Positions 46,740-62,644 of a stretch of DNA of 64,000 nucleotides are shown here, piece after piece; the stretch's first letter is position 1; every line of letters starts with the position of its first letter. The notes under the pieces are model-generated. The model had not been told where the DNA came from. It did not search any database and saw only the letters and a list, made by a program, of their open reading frames with translations. The position numbers were made by a program, and so were the translations under genes. Source of the DNA: Euptelea pleiosperma (taxonomy: Eukaryota > Streptophyta > Magnoliopsida > Ranunculales > Eupteleaceae); the NCBI GenBank assembly GCA_035048495.1, contig CM068541.1:11167929-11231928 (forward strand), in the 5' to 3' direction.

Positions 46740-47195
46740 ACAAGAAGTTTAGAGTGCCTTGAAAGATTTTAGAGTACTCTAACCCTAGAAGCTGGAATGA
46801 TATAGAATACTCATGAGAGTCCTAGGGAAGTCTCTACATGTTGCTTATGTACATATTCTAGAGAATTCCTAGTAAACTTGTATAGAGAATTCTAAAATAG
46901 TCATAGTCATTAGATCATTGCCACTTGGCGCGATCCTGTACACTAGTGGTATGCTTGAAGCCTATAGAAAGGGGCAAGCCCCCTCATTTGTAACCATCAA
47001 GCTTCGAGTAGCAATACAAGTATTTCATTCATCCAAACTTTCTTGTGTGTGTGCTTTTTGGTTGAGTGTAGTGCTTAGGCAATGACAAGTCATAAGTCAC
47101 TTCGGGGGAAAATGTTGGCTTGAGCTAGCAAATTAGCAACTAACTCAAGTGCCGCATGGTCACTAATAAGGATCAAGGACTAGGTTCGTGACACT
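46740..47195 (+). repeat. Possible solo LTR or LTR fragment
   Basis: A segment with TTGTAACCATCAAGC, GAGTAGCAATACAAGTATTTC and TTTCTTGTGTGTGTGC resembles the downstream part of plant Copia LTRs. No terminal duplication or second LTR is seen, so the limits are only estimated. Confidence 0.3.
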
Positions 47196-47956
47196 ATGGA
47201 CCCTACCCATTTTTGCTCCCGTCTCTCTCCTCCATCCAATCTCACTCTTTGTGCAATCCACAGTCCCCACCACATGGCTGCATCCATAATTTGCAACTCT
47301 AGTTTACACTGTCATCGGTTGCCGATTAGGTTAGTACTCTCTCCTAATCCTTTGAATCCACACAACCTATATCACACCTACAATTTTCTCTCTCTTCTTT
47401 GGACTACTGACGTGAATGACCACCTTCAACTCTCTCTCCCTCTCTTTCTATCTCTTCGTTAGACGCATTCGGCCTCACAAAAGTGATTAGATCTGCAACT
47501 TTAGTCTCTTTCACACTTCAATTTTAATGTTTAATTTTACTACAGTATGTGACCCTACACCTTAGATTAACCGTTTGTCTACTAGCTGAGTAAGTGGGGA
47601 CCCATCACAGTCCTAAACTTTTAATCTCTTCTAAGTCCTACACACCTTTATATATTGGTTGTGTATTTTTAAATTTGAATTTTCGGATCATAGACGAATC
47701 AAACACAAATATATACAGTTACCCACTTTTGCCATTCCTTAAATTTTTGACTGAATTATTGATCGAATTTTTTAAGCTCGGAACCGAATTATACTCAAAC
47801 TTTTCTTGTCTCCAACTTTTGCAGTATCCGAACTTACCAACTAGGATTATGGACGGCAACTATCCTATACAAGTGTTCGTGTGCTATATCCAGGCATAGG
47901 GTAGAACATATCATAAGAAATATCAGAAGAAGTATTATTCCCATGACCTTGTTTTA

Positions 47957-48916
47957 TGACCTGTTTGGGAATCTCATATTTTCAGCACTTAGTCTAGTCC
48001 TAGTCCAGTTCACGGCTAGGATTGGCCAAGGTTGTTGTCAAACTTGAACTTATTTTTATATTCCTTTGTTTGGTTGAGTGTTGTATCCTCTCGTGTATGC
48101 TACAATGGGAGATAAGGAGAAGAGGAGAACAATCACACCTATAAAATTACCAAAAAAATTATAAGTTTATCAACACAAATTCAAAAATGAGCAAATCCAG
48201 AAAAAATGGAAAAAATCTAAAACAAACCCATCAAAAACCAGAAACAAACCTAGAAAAAATGAAAGAAAAACCCCAAAGAAGAAGAACCAACCCAGAAAAA
48301 AAATGCAAAAAATCAAAAGCAAGCCCCCTCCCAAAAAAAGAAGAGGAAGAAGAAGAAAAGAAACCCACAAAAAAATGAAAAAATAGAACAATCCTAGAAA
48401 ATAAAGAAAAACCACGCAGAAGAAGAAAAAATGAAAAGCAATGGGTAGTTTACCTTCCCATTTTGCCTCCATTACTTCCACATTTGCCTCCGGTTCAGTT
48501 TCCGGTGCTAGATCTACTTCTACTTGTGGTATTGAGGGAAAATCAAGATTTCCATCAAAATCCATTTATTTGACTATCCCCATCATTCTAAAAGAACACC
48601 CAAAAATCTAGAGAGCAAACCCAGAATTTTAACCCAACGAAGAAAAAGAACTGAAAAAAAAATTGTAAAAGAAGCTTTTAGGGGATTTGAGTTTGAGAGG
48701 AGGCGGGATAGAAGACCGAGTCTTTTGCCATTTTCTTATCAGGTTGGGTGTTGCAATAGGTAATGATAAAGACAAAGTTGAACTGGTTTAAGAGAAGGTA
48801 TTGGAAAAGGTGTGTCCTCATAGAGTGAGACCCACACGGTTACCAAACATGGGTGTGCGAGTTCAGACCTGAACTAACCTCCGCTGGCCTTATTTTTTGT
48901 GTTCCCAAACAGCCTC
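47957..48916. mobile_element. 960-bp TIR element, Harbinger-like, related to the MITE at 33,256
   Basis: The ends are TGACCTGTTTGGGAA and, as complement, GAGGCTGTTTGGGAA. They are flanked by TTA on both sides (47954-47956 and 48917-48919). The left outer sequence TCTCATATTTTC matches the MITE in clathrin intron 13. A minus-strand exon begins at 48565 (listed separately). Transposase motifs were not recognised. The superfamily is inferred from the TTA duplication and the ends. Confidence 0.7.
48454..48565 (-). CDS. Possible first exon of a gene within the TIR element
   Basis: The frame gives MDFDGNLDFPSIPQVEVD and a Glu-rich continuation ending in MEAKWEG, then a donor-like AAG|GTAAAC at 48453. 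I do not recognise the protein. Continuing past the donor, the frame turns into low-complexity Phe-rich sequence, so a splice is more likely. It runs inward from the right end of the element, as an element's own first exon would. A captured gene fragment is the other option. Confidence 0.35.
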
Positions 48917-49013
48917 TTATATTTTCGGGGTGTGGCTTCTTTAACAGTTCATGAACCAAAAACGCACTTGAAAAATGAATCGGTCCCATTGTTCTTATGG
49001 GCATTTTGGTCCA

Positions 49014-49080
49014 TATAAAAAAAGTGATCCTGGAACTATAAAAAACCTCCCTGGAAATATCACCTTCTTCTGTATAAAAT
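49014..49080 (+). promoter_or_regulatory. Promoter region of the ketol-acid reductoisomerase gene
   Basis: Three TATA-like sequences precede the start: TATAAAAAAA near 49,014, TATAAAAAAC near 49,036 and TATAAAATCG near 49,073. A CACGTG core lies at 49,095, followed by a CT-rich stretch (about 49,108-49,130) typical of plant leaders. I cannot say which TATA is used. Confidence 0.4.
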
Positions 49081-49154
49081 CGTTGCAGCCACTCACGTGT
49101 GTTCCCTCCCTCCCTCTCTCTCTCTCTCTTGGAGTTATTTCAGTTCGGTCATCA

Positions 49155-53026
<3,872 letters not shown>

Positions 53027-54170
53027 ACTTAGAGGAGAGCCAGCATATCTCCCATTCACGGGACGATCCAGGGGGGAGATTTTCATAATAAACTTGGAAT
53101 CTAGAGTGATAATATATCATGTCCTCATAGGAGAGCTCTGTCAGTTATGTTGTTTTATGGTGCAAACATTGAGATGTAGCTTCAGTCTGTTACTGAATGG
53201 ATCATTTTTGTAATTTTGGAATGACAGTTAAAGGTATCGATATTTATTAGACTTCTTGGGACGCAATCTGTTCACGTTGCAGAGCAGAATTCATGCATAT
53301 CCATGTTAGAGCAGAGTAGAATCAAAATGTGAAGGATGCTAGATGATCTCAGGACATATTTGTAGATCCAGACCCTTGGGTGGTCTTTAAGATCTGTGTG
53401 GACCCCGACGACCAGCGGTCTGAACCAAGGAACGACAGCTAATAGGCATAATGGTAACATTGCCATATCTGCAAATCTTCTGTGATAATGAGGTTACCTC
53501 AGCCTACATAGAGAGTCATCTTGTTCAATGTTTTCATTATAGTTTAGGCATCTTGCTTAATTTCAATCAATTGGGCACTTCTTTGTTCAACCGCAGAAAT
53601 CCATTCCCGCATCTAGTCTGTTCTTGGAGCCTAGTTAGTAACTTCTTAAATTATTCGCTAACCATACGAATTATAAATAAAAAAAAAACCGAACAACGTC
53701 CTACTCAAAGGTTTGGAAAATAACTTTTGAACATGATCGAATGATTTATGAACTTTTCTGAATTATTTTCTGATGATTCAGTTTTGAACGTGAAAAATCA
53801 TTTTATCAGACTAAAAATTGTCAATGTTTTTGTTTTTTGGTTTTATTTTATTTCAAAAATTATTTTTGCCGAATTTAATTTTTTAATGTACTTTTAATGA
53901 CGAATCGAATTGCAATCGTCCAAACGGCTGTTAGAACTGACGTTAAAATACTTTTGGTCTTCTCTTGTTTATATTCATCCAAATATCAGTCATTTAGAAT
54001 TGGTCCGTTAACGTTGGATGGTTTAAAAAATGGTTATGGGCCATTGTGTATTAAAGTCTGTTATAACGATTTTAACCGTTTTTAACTGTTGACCAAAAAA
54101 TGGATTTGAAAAAAAAGTAAAAAAAAATTTGAGCCGTTTGTCATAAACCTGTTATAACAATTTTTATTCA
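53027..54170. other. Intergenic, 3' side of KARI and upstream of the duplicated block
   Basis: The first part is the KARI 3' untranslated region. The rest is AT-rich, with a CTGTTATAACGATTTTAACC stretch near 54,060 that belongs to the GTTATAACG repeat seen at 57,230 and 62,650. No other gene is seen. Confidence 0.5.
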
Positions 54171-54550
54171 GAGGTAGTTGGCTTTCCGTGTCATTTAATC
54201 CGGGCCTGGCTTTCACTTTCTTTACCTTATTGACACCTTTCTTGTCTCATAGCATTTGTTGGAGGAGGAGGAGATAACAGAGGCTCCATTTCTTGAACCG
54301 ACTGCCGAGGCTTCTTCTCTGCACGTACGCGAATTCTTTACAGTGCACCAGTTGGATCAATCCAGACCTCCCAAATGCTGGGTCACCCCTTGATAGAACA
54401 TAAAAGAAATCTACTATTTGGACAATGTGAACCGTCCAATTAAGAGCCTAATTGTTGAAATGTTGGGCAACCACTTGGAGTAACTGCAACGCATATTCAC
54501 ATTCATTGTCAGTATTAACAATGAGTTTATATTTAGGGTATTTTAGTAGC

Positions 54551-54844
54551 ACCCCCCCTGAAATTTGAAAGTAATTTGTAATACCCCCTTATACTTTCAA
54601 ACATTAGGATTACCCCCCTTGACCTAGTTTAATTAACATTGGTTGACTTGAGTTAAAACGGACTAGAATCACATGTCGTTAGCATTGTAATTGCAATATT
54701 ATGGTTCTTTCATAGGTGCATTAACAGGCGCATGATGCATGTTAATGTTAGTCAAATGATGGTTAAAGTATGTCAATGGGGGTAATCCTAGAGTTTGAAA
54801 GTATAATGGGGGTATTACAAATTACTTTCAAACTTCAGGGGGGC
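54551..54844. mobile_element. MITE with ~75-bp terminal inverted repeats
   Basis: The left end opens ACCCCCCCTGAAATTTGAAA and the right end is its near complement. Arms pair through about 54,551-54,624 and 54,770-54,844 (both contain AATTTGTAATACCCCC or its complement). The matching place in the second copy, near 59,000, has no such insertion, so this arrived after the duplication. The target duplication is not clear. Confidence 0.85.
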
Positions 54845-55037
54845 TTGTGACGGTGTATTACACAAGTGCCCAATCCGCCGTCGACATCGGGTTTACTGTT
54901 TGCACGATGTAAAGACGTATTACAACTTAAAAAAAACCTATTAAAACGTATGTTCCACAACATTAGGCCATCCGGTCCAAATCAGAACAGTTTACCCGGT
55001 ACGGAGCAAGTCTCTTTCTCTTAAGAGGAAATTTGTG

Positions 55038-55045
55038 TATATAAA
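55038..55045 (+). promoter_or_regulatory. TATA box of the first protease gene
   Basis: TATATAAA, 74 bases before the ATG, in a block otherwise the same as in the second copy. Confidence 0.7.
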
Positions 55046-55118
55046 CTGAAGCAACCAAAGAGTTGAACTGTGTCTACCACTCAATCACTTCTATAATCCT
55101 ACTTACCTAACTGCTACC

Positions 55119-56249
55119 ATGGCTTCCACATTCCGGTCCCAATGCATCTGCATGGCCTTCCTACTCATACTAGGAGTTTGGGCTTCTCAAGCCGCATCTC
55201 GCGGTCTACACAAGGCATCCATGTCGCATAGACACGAGCAATGGATGGCTCGCTATGGTCGTGTATACAATGATGCTGTCGAGAAGGAAAAACGTTTCAA
55301 TATATTCAAGGAGAATGTGGAATATATTGAATCCTTCAATAGTGCCGGGGGCCAATCGTACAAGCTAAGCATTAATGAATTTGCAGACCAAACCAATGAA
55401 GAATTCAGGATGTCGCGTAATGGCTACAAGAGGACGTCCTCCCAGATGAGGGCCTCCTCGGAGGCGACATCCTTTAGATATGAAAATGTGTCTGCGGTGC
55501 CGTCTAGTATGGATTGGAGAAAGAAAGGTGCAGTAACACCCATCAAAGACCAAGGCCAATGTGGTAAGAAATTGTTTATTAGTAACTACAAACTACGATA
55601 AGCGAAAATTTGGTTTACTTTCTCTTACAATGGACTAACTTGTTATTGAAATATAGGATGTTGTTGGGCGTTCTCAGCAGTGGCTGCCATGGAAGGGATT
55701 ACGCAACTCAAAACAGGTAAATTAATCTCTTTATCTGAGCAAGAGCTAGTGGACTGTGATACAAGCGGCGAGGATCAAGGTTGTGAGGGTGGTCTCATGG
55801 ACGATGCATTTGACTTCATTCAACAAAACCGAGGCCTCACCACTGAAGCTAACTACCCATACAAGGGAGTAGATGATACTTGCAACACCAAAAAAGAAGC
55901 ATCCCATGTGGCCAAAATTAGTGGTTACGAAGACGTACCATCCAACAGCGAGAAGGCACTATTGAAGGCTGTGGCCAACCACCCGGTCTCCGTTGCCATC
56001 GACGCTGGTGGATCTGACTTCCAATTCTATTCAAGTGGTATCTTCACAGGAGAGTGTGGTACAGAACTAGACCATGGCGTTACTGCAGTCGGTTATGGAA
56101 CAGGTGAGGATGGCACCAAGTATTGGCTAGTGAAAAATTCCTGGGGCACTGCATGGGGCGAAGATGGATACATAAGGATGGAAAGAGATGTTGATGCTGA
56201 GGAAGGCCTCTGTGGCATTGCAATGGACGCCTCTTACCCAACAGCCTAA
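55119..56249 (+). CDS. SAG12-like papain-family cysteine protease (intact copy)
   Basis: A secreted/vacuolar endopeptidase of peptidase family C1A. Two exons, 55119-55563 and 55657-56249 (intron 93 bp, GTAAG...ATATAG), give 345 residues. Residues 1-24 are a signal peptide ([15 protein letters not shown]). The I29 inhibitory propeptide follows, with the ERFNIN pattern in [20 protein letters not shown]. The mature enzyme starts near [15 protein letters not shown]. The catalytic site is QGQCGCCWAF with the active cysteine second of the CC pair, as in SAG12 (most papains have CGSCW). The catalytic His is in LDHGV and Asn in NSWGT. GCEGG and a later [14 protein letters not shown] end are typical. 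SAG12 itself is senescence-induced, but no expression data are seen here. Confidence 0.95.
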
Positions 56250-57224
56250 AAATAAAGACACTTGAAGCTTTCACCATACCTCCCCAATAGCTCGTTTTTA
56301 TGTCCGTATGTGTGCATGTATGCACGTATGTTTCTATCACAAGTGCTTCTCTTACCTTCTTAACAGAAGGGTAGAGACTAGATGTATCATTATTGTCTAT
56401 CTTCGTTGGAAATCTCAGAATCCGACGGCTGTAAATGGAAAAGGAAGAATGATACATCGTATAATACTACACACAACCTTATCACATCCATGTCTCATAC
56501 ATGCATGCTAGGGCACCTAAACCATCTGAATATCTGATCATTAATTGGTCACAGTAAATATGATTGGTGATAACCCATGATCCTAATCATATTGGACTTC
56601 TATGAGATCATTTTACCAAAATGTTAGGATCCACCAATTGGGCCAGTTTGGGACTTGGGGCCAATTTGGGACCTAAGTAGATCTCTTGGGGGCTCACTGA
56701 ATCATATTGATTTACTCTTTGTAAGTGTTTGTAATTAAGGTTTATCATGAATAGAGACGACAACAATAACAACTAATGTTTAAAAATGTGCCTGGGCTGC
56801 AAACCTTGAGGTGCACCGCGCACTGCAGCCATGCACTGAAGAAACGTGAGGCAAATCCTGAAACGCGTTTGACCAATTGGATTTACAATTTGACCGGACT
56901 TCAGCCAAGCAAAACTTAAAGGGACTATACTGGTTGACTAATTTGACCTACTCTGGCATCCAAACACCCCTGTATTTATATTTTTTTCATTCTTTTAAGA
57001 AGTCATTCTCTAGAATTGGCCACTAGAAGTCATTCTAGTGGGCATTCAAACGCTCCCTAAGGCCCTCGTCCACCACATCATTCTAGTGGCTAGACCCATC
57101 ATTCCAAAGGTCTCAACTTGAAGATCTTCTAGGGCAAATATCAACATGATCAGAGAAGAAGTTGGGTCAGTTACAATGGCGATCAATTCTTGACAACAGT
57201 CAGGGTGGCGACTGTTGTCAAGCA

Positions 57225-57690
57225 TGGTTTAAAAAACGGCCGTTATAACGAAAATAATGACTGTTACTCCAATTACTAAATCTAATGTCGCTTTACGAGC
57301 CGGTCTTATAACCAACTACAACAAACATTTCTTGACTAATATCATTATCAATTAGCAATAAGTATTTAATGTATTTTTGATAATTGAAAATTTCTTTATA
57401 CTTGACAGTTTCAGTTAATACGGAGAAATATATAATTTTAACAACATTTCCAACACCTATAGTTTTAATAGTTACCAGCAGGGTTTAAAAAACAGCTGTT
57501 ATAACGAAAATAACGGCCGTTATAACAGATTCGGACCTACCCCATTACGTTATGTACCATTAAAACGATCAGAAACTAACAGCCGTTATTTGAAAATTTT
57601 GTTTACAAAAACGCCCGTTATTTCCGTTATAGATTTTATTGAATATTTAAAATTTAGCACCAATTTTCCGTTATTTCCAGTATAACGAAG
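57225..57690. repeat. Palindromic GTTATAACG-rich repeat, first copy
   Basis: Repeated AACGGCCGTTATAACG and GTTATAACGAAAATAACGG, with runs of their complements and ACAGCCGTTATTT. A matching stretch is at 62,645-62,960 and traces at 28,430-28,500, 54,055-54,160 and 58,385-58,440. A transposon end with short palindromes is plausible, but I could not delimit it. Confidence 0.65.
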
Positions 57691-58913
57691 AAAGGGGATT
57701 CAGGCCTATGCGATTACGCTATGTATATTGTAATTGTTGAGTCTTTTGGATGTACATTTGAATAATAAAATTTAGAGTATTTTTGCTAGTTTTTAATTAG
57801 TACTATTATTTTGATTGTTGAAAATTAACCTTGACGAACAAACAAAAACAGAGAGAACCAAAAAGATCAATCACACACAGACAAAAAATTTATTTATTTC
57901 AGAAGGTTGCCTACGTCAACGGGTGAGAAGAGCTCTTTCACTCTCTTTCAGTCTTTTAAAAGAATTATGGTTACAATAGTTTCCTCTCTCTCTCACTCTG
58001 ATCTCAATGTACAATTGAAACTCCAACACTCTTTTATAGAATATATATAATATTTGGTATAATGAAATACTCGAAGTACTCCTAGTACAAGTTGTAGTCC
58101 AACTCAAACTGTTCAAAATAGTACGGACAAAACATGTCATTAGCTAGTTGGCGGCTAGGAGCACACTGGCCCTTACAATCTGTCAGCTCTATGCAGAGTT
58201 AGACCTGTGCGTAAAGCTATGGCTTAATTAATAGTAAAATCTTTGTAGAATAATACTCTTTGCAGAATGATAAGCAAAAGCATTCAAAATAAACAAAAAT
58301 TATATAAAACGTTATTTACTGTTTACCGAAAAATAATTTTTAAAAAGAAAAGAAAAGAAAATTTGTACCATTAATATTCGACCCGTTGTAACAGCCATAA
58401 CGGTAACATTAGCTAAACGTTATGCCATTATAACCGTCCCGGCCCTTTTAATCCTTGTTGGTGGTTATAAGTAATTTTTTTTAAGGTACTGGATTTCCTT
58501 GTCATTTAATCCGAGCCCGGCTTTCAGTTTCTTTACCTTATTATGACACATTTTTTTCTTTCTCATAGCATTATTAATGGAGCAGAGGAGATAACAAAGG
58601 CACCATTTCTTGAACCGACTGCCTAGGCTGCTTCTCCGCACTTCCACGAATTCCTCACACTAGCCCAGATGGATCAATCCAGACCATCCAAATGCTGGGA
58701 CACCCCTTGGTTGAACATAAAAGAAATCCACACTGTTTGGACAGCATTAACCGTCCAATTAAGAGCCTAATTGTTAAAATGTTGGACTGGGCCACCCCTT
58801 GTTAGTGTCCTCACGTTCAAAAATACAAAGAAACGATCAAACTTGTCGATAAAATAATGAGGATTTAAAGTATCATTAGTAGCACATTAACAAACAAACA
58901 TAAACAATAGATA

Positions 58914-58940
58914 ATATATATATATATATATATATATATA
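58914..58940. repeat. (TA)n microsatellite
   Basis: A run of about 13 TA units upstream of the second protease gene. It is not seen in the corresponding part of the first copy. Confidence 0.9.
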
Positions 58941-59368
58941 AGATAAATACGGGGAACTTACACGGAAACGAACTTCGTAACTTTCTATTAATAATGAGAT
59001 TATATTTAATACACCGACATTGTATTACGCGAGCGTCCAATCCACTGTCTACATTGGGTTTACCGTTTACGGCATGTACGGATGTATTAAACCTTATCGT
59101 GTGGCCAATGGATTCGGCACGTAGAGTTGCCCCTTGAGTGGTTTTTTGACCATGAGTGACTGAGTTAGAAATATTAACCTTAGGCATCCGAAATTTAAAA
59201 GGACTAATATAACTAAAAGAAATTTCACTAATATCAAAGATTTATCCGGAGGTAATTAAAAAATAAACCTATTAAAACGTATGTTCCACAACATTAGGCC
59301 ATCCGGTCCAAATCAGAACACTTTATCCGATACGGAGCACGTCTCTTTCTCTTGAGAGGAAATTTGTG

Positions 59369-59376
59369 TATATTAA
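59369..59376 (+). promoter_or_regulatory. Altered TATA box of the second protease copy
   Basis: TATATTAA stands where the first copy has TATATAAA, with identical flanks (TTTGTG before, CTGAAGCAACCA after). Confidence 0.6.
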
Positions 59377-59450
59377 CTGAAGCAACCATAGAGTTGAAGT
59401 GTGTCTACCCACTCAATCACTTCTACAATCCTACTTACCTAACTGCTACC

Positions 59451-60571
59451 ATGGCTTCCGCATTCCGGTCCCATTTCATCTGCATGGCCTTCCTACTCAT
59501 ACTAGGAGTTTTGACTTCTCAAGCCTCATCTCGCGGTCTACACAAGGCATCCATGTCGCATAGACACGAGCAATGGATGGCTCGCTATGGTCGTGTATAC
59601 AATGATGCTGCCGAGAAGGAAAAACGTTTCAAGCTATTCAAGGAGAATGTGGAATATATTGAATCCTTCAATAGTGTCGGAGAAAAATTGTACAAGCTAA
59701 CCGTCAATGAATTTGCAGACCAAACCAATGAAGAATTCACCATGTAGCGTAATGGCTACAAGAGGATGTCCTCCCAAATGAGGACCTCCTCGGACACGAC
59801 ATCCTTTAGGTATGAAAATGTGACTGCAGTGCCGTCTAGTATGGATTGGAGGAAGAAAGGTGCAGTAACACCCATCAAAGACCAAGGCCAATGTGGTAAG
59901 AAATTGTTTATTACTAATTACAAACTACCTTAAGCGAATACAATGGACTAACTTGTTATTGAAATATTATAGGATGTTGTTGGGCATTCTCAGCGGTGGC
60001 CGCCATGGAAGGGATTACGCAACTCACAACAGGTAAATTAATCTCTTTATCTGAGCAAGAGCTAGTGGATTGTGATACCAGCGGTGAGGATCAAGGTTGT
60101 GAGGGTGGTCTCATGGATGATGCCTTCGACTTCGTTGAACACAACCGAGGACTCACAACTGAAGCTAACTACCCGTACAAGGGAGTAGATGGTACTTGCA
60201 ACACCAAGAAGGCAGCATCACACGTGGCCAAAATCAATGGTTACGAAGACGTACCATCCAACAGTGAGAAGGCACTATTGAAGGCTGTGGCCAACCAACC
60301 AATCTCCGTTGCCATCGATGCTGGTGGATCTGACTTCCAATTCTATTCAAGTGGTATCTTCACAGGAGAGTGTGGTACAGAGCTAGACCATGGCGTTACT
60401 GCAGTTGGTTATGGAACAAGTGAGGATGGGACCAAGTATTGGCTAGTGAAAAATTCCTGGGGCACTGGATGGGGCGAGGATGGCTACATAAGGATGGAAA
60501 GAGATGTTAATGCTGAGGAAGGCCTATGTGGTATTGCAATGGACGCCTCTTACCCAACAGCCAAAAAGTAA
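59451..60571 (+). pseudogene. SAG12-like cysteine protease, second copy, nonsense in propeptide
   Basis: Exons 59451-59895 and 59973-60571 correspond one-to-one to those of the first copy, with a 77-bp intron. The TAG at 59745-59747 follows EEFTM, where the first copy has TCG (EEFRMS). It falls in the propeptide, so no mature enzyme could form without readthrough. Everything else is open: signal peptide [22 protein letters not shown]-like [38 protein letters not shown] and an end [16 protein letters not shown] that is two residues longer than the first copy. The lesion is one base, so either a recent pseudogene or a sequencing error is possible. Confidence 0.9.
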
Positions 60572-61500
60572 AGACACATTTCAAGCTTTAACCATACCTC
60601 TCCAATAGCTCGTATTTATGTATGTATGTGTGCATGTATGCACGTATGTTTATGTCACAAGTGCACTTCTCTTAATTACCTTCTTAACAAAGGGGTATAT
60701 AGACACTAGATGTATTAATTATTATTGTCCATCTTGGTTGGAACTCTCAAAATATATATCCAACTGCTGTAAATGGAAAAAGGAAGAATATTGTGCGATA
60801 CATCGTAATGCTACACAACCTTATCACATACATGTCTCTAACATGCAGGGCCTCCTAAACCATCTGAATATCTGATCCTTAATTGGTCACAGTATATGAT
60901 TGGCGATAACCCATGCATGATCCTAATCATATTGGACTTCTATGAGATCATTTTACCAAACTGTTAGGATCCACCAATTGGGCCAATTTGGGACCTAGTA
61001 GATCTCTTGGAGCGTCACTGAATCATATTGATTTACTCTTTGTAAGTGTTTGTAATTCAGGTTTATCATGAATAGGTGAGGAACCATAGAGCTCCTATCC
61101 ATATTACATGAAATGAGACGATGACAATAACAGCCAATGTTTAAAAATGTGCCTGAGGTGCAACCTTGAGCTGTATCGCGCGCTGCATAAACGAAAGGCG
61201 AATCCTGAAATGCGTTTGACCAATTGGATTTACGCTGTGACCCGACTTCAGCCAAGCAAAACTTAAAGGCCCTATACTGGATTGGGTTGACTAATTTGAC
61301 CTACTCTGGCATCCAAACACCCATGTATTTTCTTTTTCTTCGTCTATTTATTTTTTTATTTTTTCATTAGTTTAACAACTCATTCTCTAGAATTGGCCAC
61401 TAGAAGTCATTCGACTGTGCATTCAAACGCACCCTAAGGTCCCCGTCCACCACATCATTCTAGTGGCTAGACCCAGTGGTGGAGCCAGGATTTTGTTCCA

Positions 61501-61536
<36 letters not shown>
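61501..61536 (+). repeat. Poly-G run, 36 bases
   Basis: Uninterrupted G from 61501 to 61536, just inside the left end of the hAT element. It mirrors the C run near the right end. It makes a poly-Pro frame on the - strand that is not a gene. Confidence 0.9.
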
Positions 61537-61537
<1 letters not shown>

Positions 61538-61540
61538 CGA

Positions 61541-61850
61541 CGCCTTTGACTACAGTCAATATGAGCCATGTGGCATGTTCTTAAGAGGATACTAATCGAA
61601 TGGATGTTGGCCAACCACAAAAATAAACTGCATCACTGATTTCTAAGTGTTGGATTGAAGTTATTTTCATGGGTTAATTTTAACCAGAGGAATTTGAGCA
61701 TTATTTGGTAAGAAATCCAAAGGTTTTAAATCACTAATCAGGCTGATTTCTGGTTTGCAGGTCCGCCTAGTGATTGGCCAAGCATCCATATGGTCAGTGT
61801 CCTCTTAAGAATGTGCCAAGTGGCTCATATTGGCTGCAATCAGCAGCATC
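61541..61850. repeat. Nested foldback repeat A within the hAT element
   Basis: Left arm (about 61,545-61,615) with ATGAGCCATGTGGCATGTTC pairs with right arm (about 61,775-61,850) with AGTGGCTCATATTGG and TCCTCTTAAGAATG. The arms are about 65 to 70 bases and imperfect. Confidence 0.75.
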
Positions 61851-61905
61851 GCTCACTCTCAACATGTGTCATCGAAGGTTCACTCGTCAAAGTGGGGCAG
61901 ATGGG

Positions 61906-62138
61906 CCCACTGACCGCATGGATGTTTAGCCCTTCCTTTCGTAAACACTCATACCCGAAATCGACTTGTTTGATGAGTTTTAGCCGTTGGATTTAGTACC
62001 CAATCTTTTTTGAATCCAACAGCTAGAATCACGCTTTTTAAAAAGTACTAAAATCTAATGGTAGAAATTGAATATCAAAGTGATTTTGGGTATGCATATC
62101 CACCAAGAAGTGGGCTAAACATCCATGCGGTCAATGGG
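61906..62138. repeat. Nested foldback repeat B within the hAT element
   Basis: CACTGACCGCATGGATGTTT at the left pairs with AAACATCCATGCGGTCAATG at the right. The arms share the CATCCAT-GGTCA wording with repeat A and with the block at 27,991 in the Helitron. Confidence 0.78.
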
Positions 62139-62249
62139 CAGAGCAGGTCTGAGTTGAGGGGGGGCAACACGGTCTATAGTTACCCATCAACAATTTTTTC
62201 TTTTTTGGAAAAAAAAGATTTTATAAATTTTTCAAAGTTATTGCCCCCG

Positions 62250-62298
<49 letters not shown>
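62250..62298 (+). repeat. Poly-C run, 49 bases
   Basis: Uninterrupted C from 62250 to 62298, preceded by CCCCCG and followed directly by the right end GTGGCTCCGCCACTG. Its counterpart is the G run at 61501. Confidence 0.9.
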
Positions 62299-62299
<1 letters not shown>

Positions 62300-62644
62300 T
62301 GGCTCCGCCACTGGCTAGACCCATTAATCCAAAGGTCTCAACTTGAAGATCTTCTAGGGCAAATATCAACATGATCAGATGGGAAGTTGGGTCAGTTACA
62401 ATGGCGATCAATTCTTGACAACAGTCAGGGTGGCGACTGTCGCTTTACGAGCCGGTCTTATAACCAACTACAACAAAAATTTCTTGATTAATATCATTAT
62501 CAATTAGCAATAAGTATTTAATGTATTTTTGATAATTGAAAATTTCTTTATACTTGACAGTTTCAGTTAATACGGAGAAATATATAATTTTACCAACATT
62601 TTAGGTTCCAATAGTATACACCATTGTTGCCCTATAGTTTTAAT

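Larger units (their letters stand above)
54170..58230 (+). repeat. Segmental duplication, first copy
   Basis: This unit matches 58,480-63,480. Shared landmarks are GTCATTTAATCCG at the left (54,189 and 58,500), the protease genes, ATCATATTGGACTTCTATGA after them, and GGCTAGGAGCACACTG at the right (58,152 and 63,392). It contains a MITE at 54,551 that the second copy lacks. The limits are approximate. Confidence 0.88.
61474..62313. mobile_element. Non-autonomous hAT element with nested foldback repeats
   Basis: Ends CAGTGGTGGAGCCA and, as complement, CAGTGGCGGAGCCA. The 8-bp target duplication GCTAGACC is perfect (61466-61473 and 62314-62321). The first segmental copy has the empty site TGGCTAGACCCATCATTCC at about 57,086. 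An 8-bp duplication and CAGTGG-type ends define hAT. The interior has two foldback repeats (61,541-61,850 and 61,906-62,138), a 36-base G run and a 49-base C run, and no transposase. Confidence 0.92.

Noticed and set aside
61423..62318. Poly-proline frames at the G and C runs
   Set aside because: They result directly from homopolymers within the hAT element.
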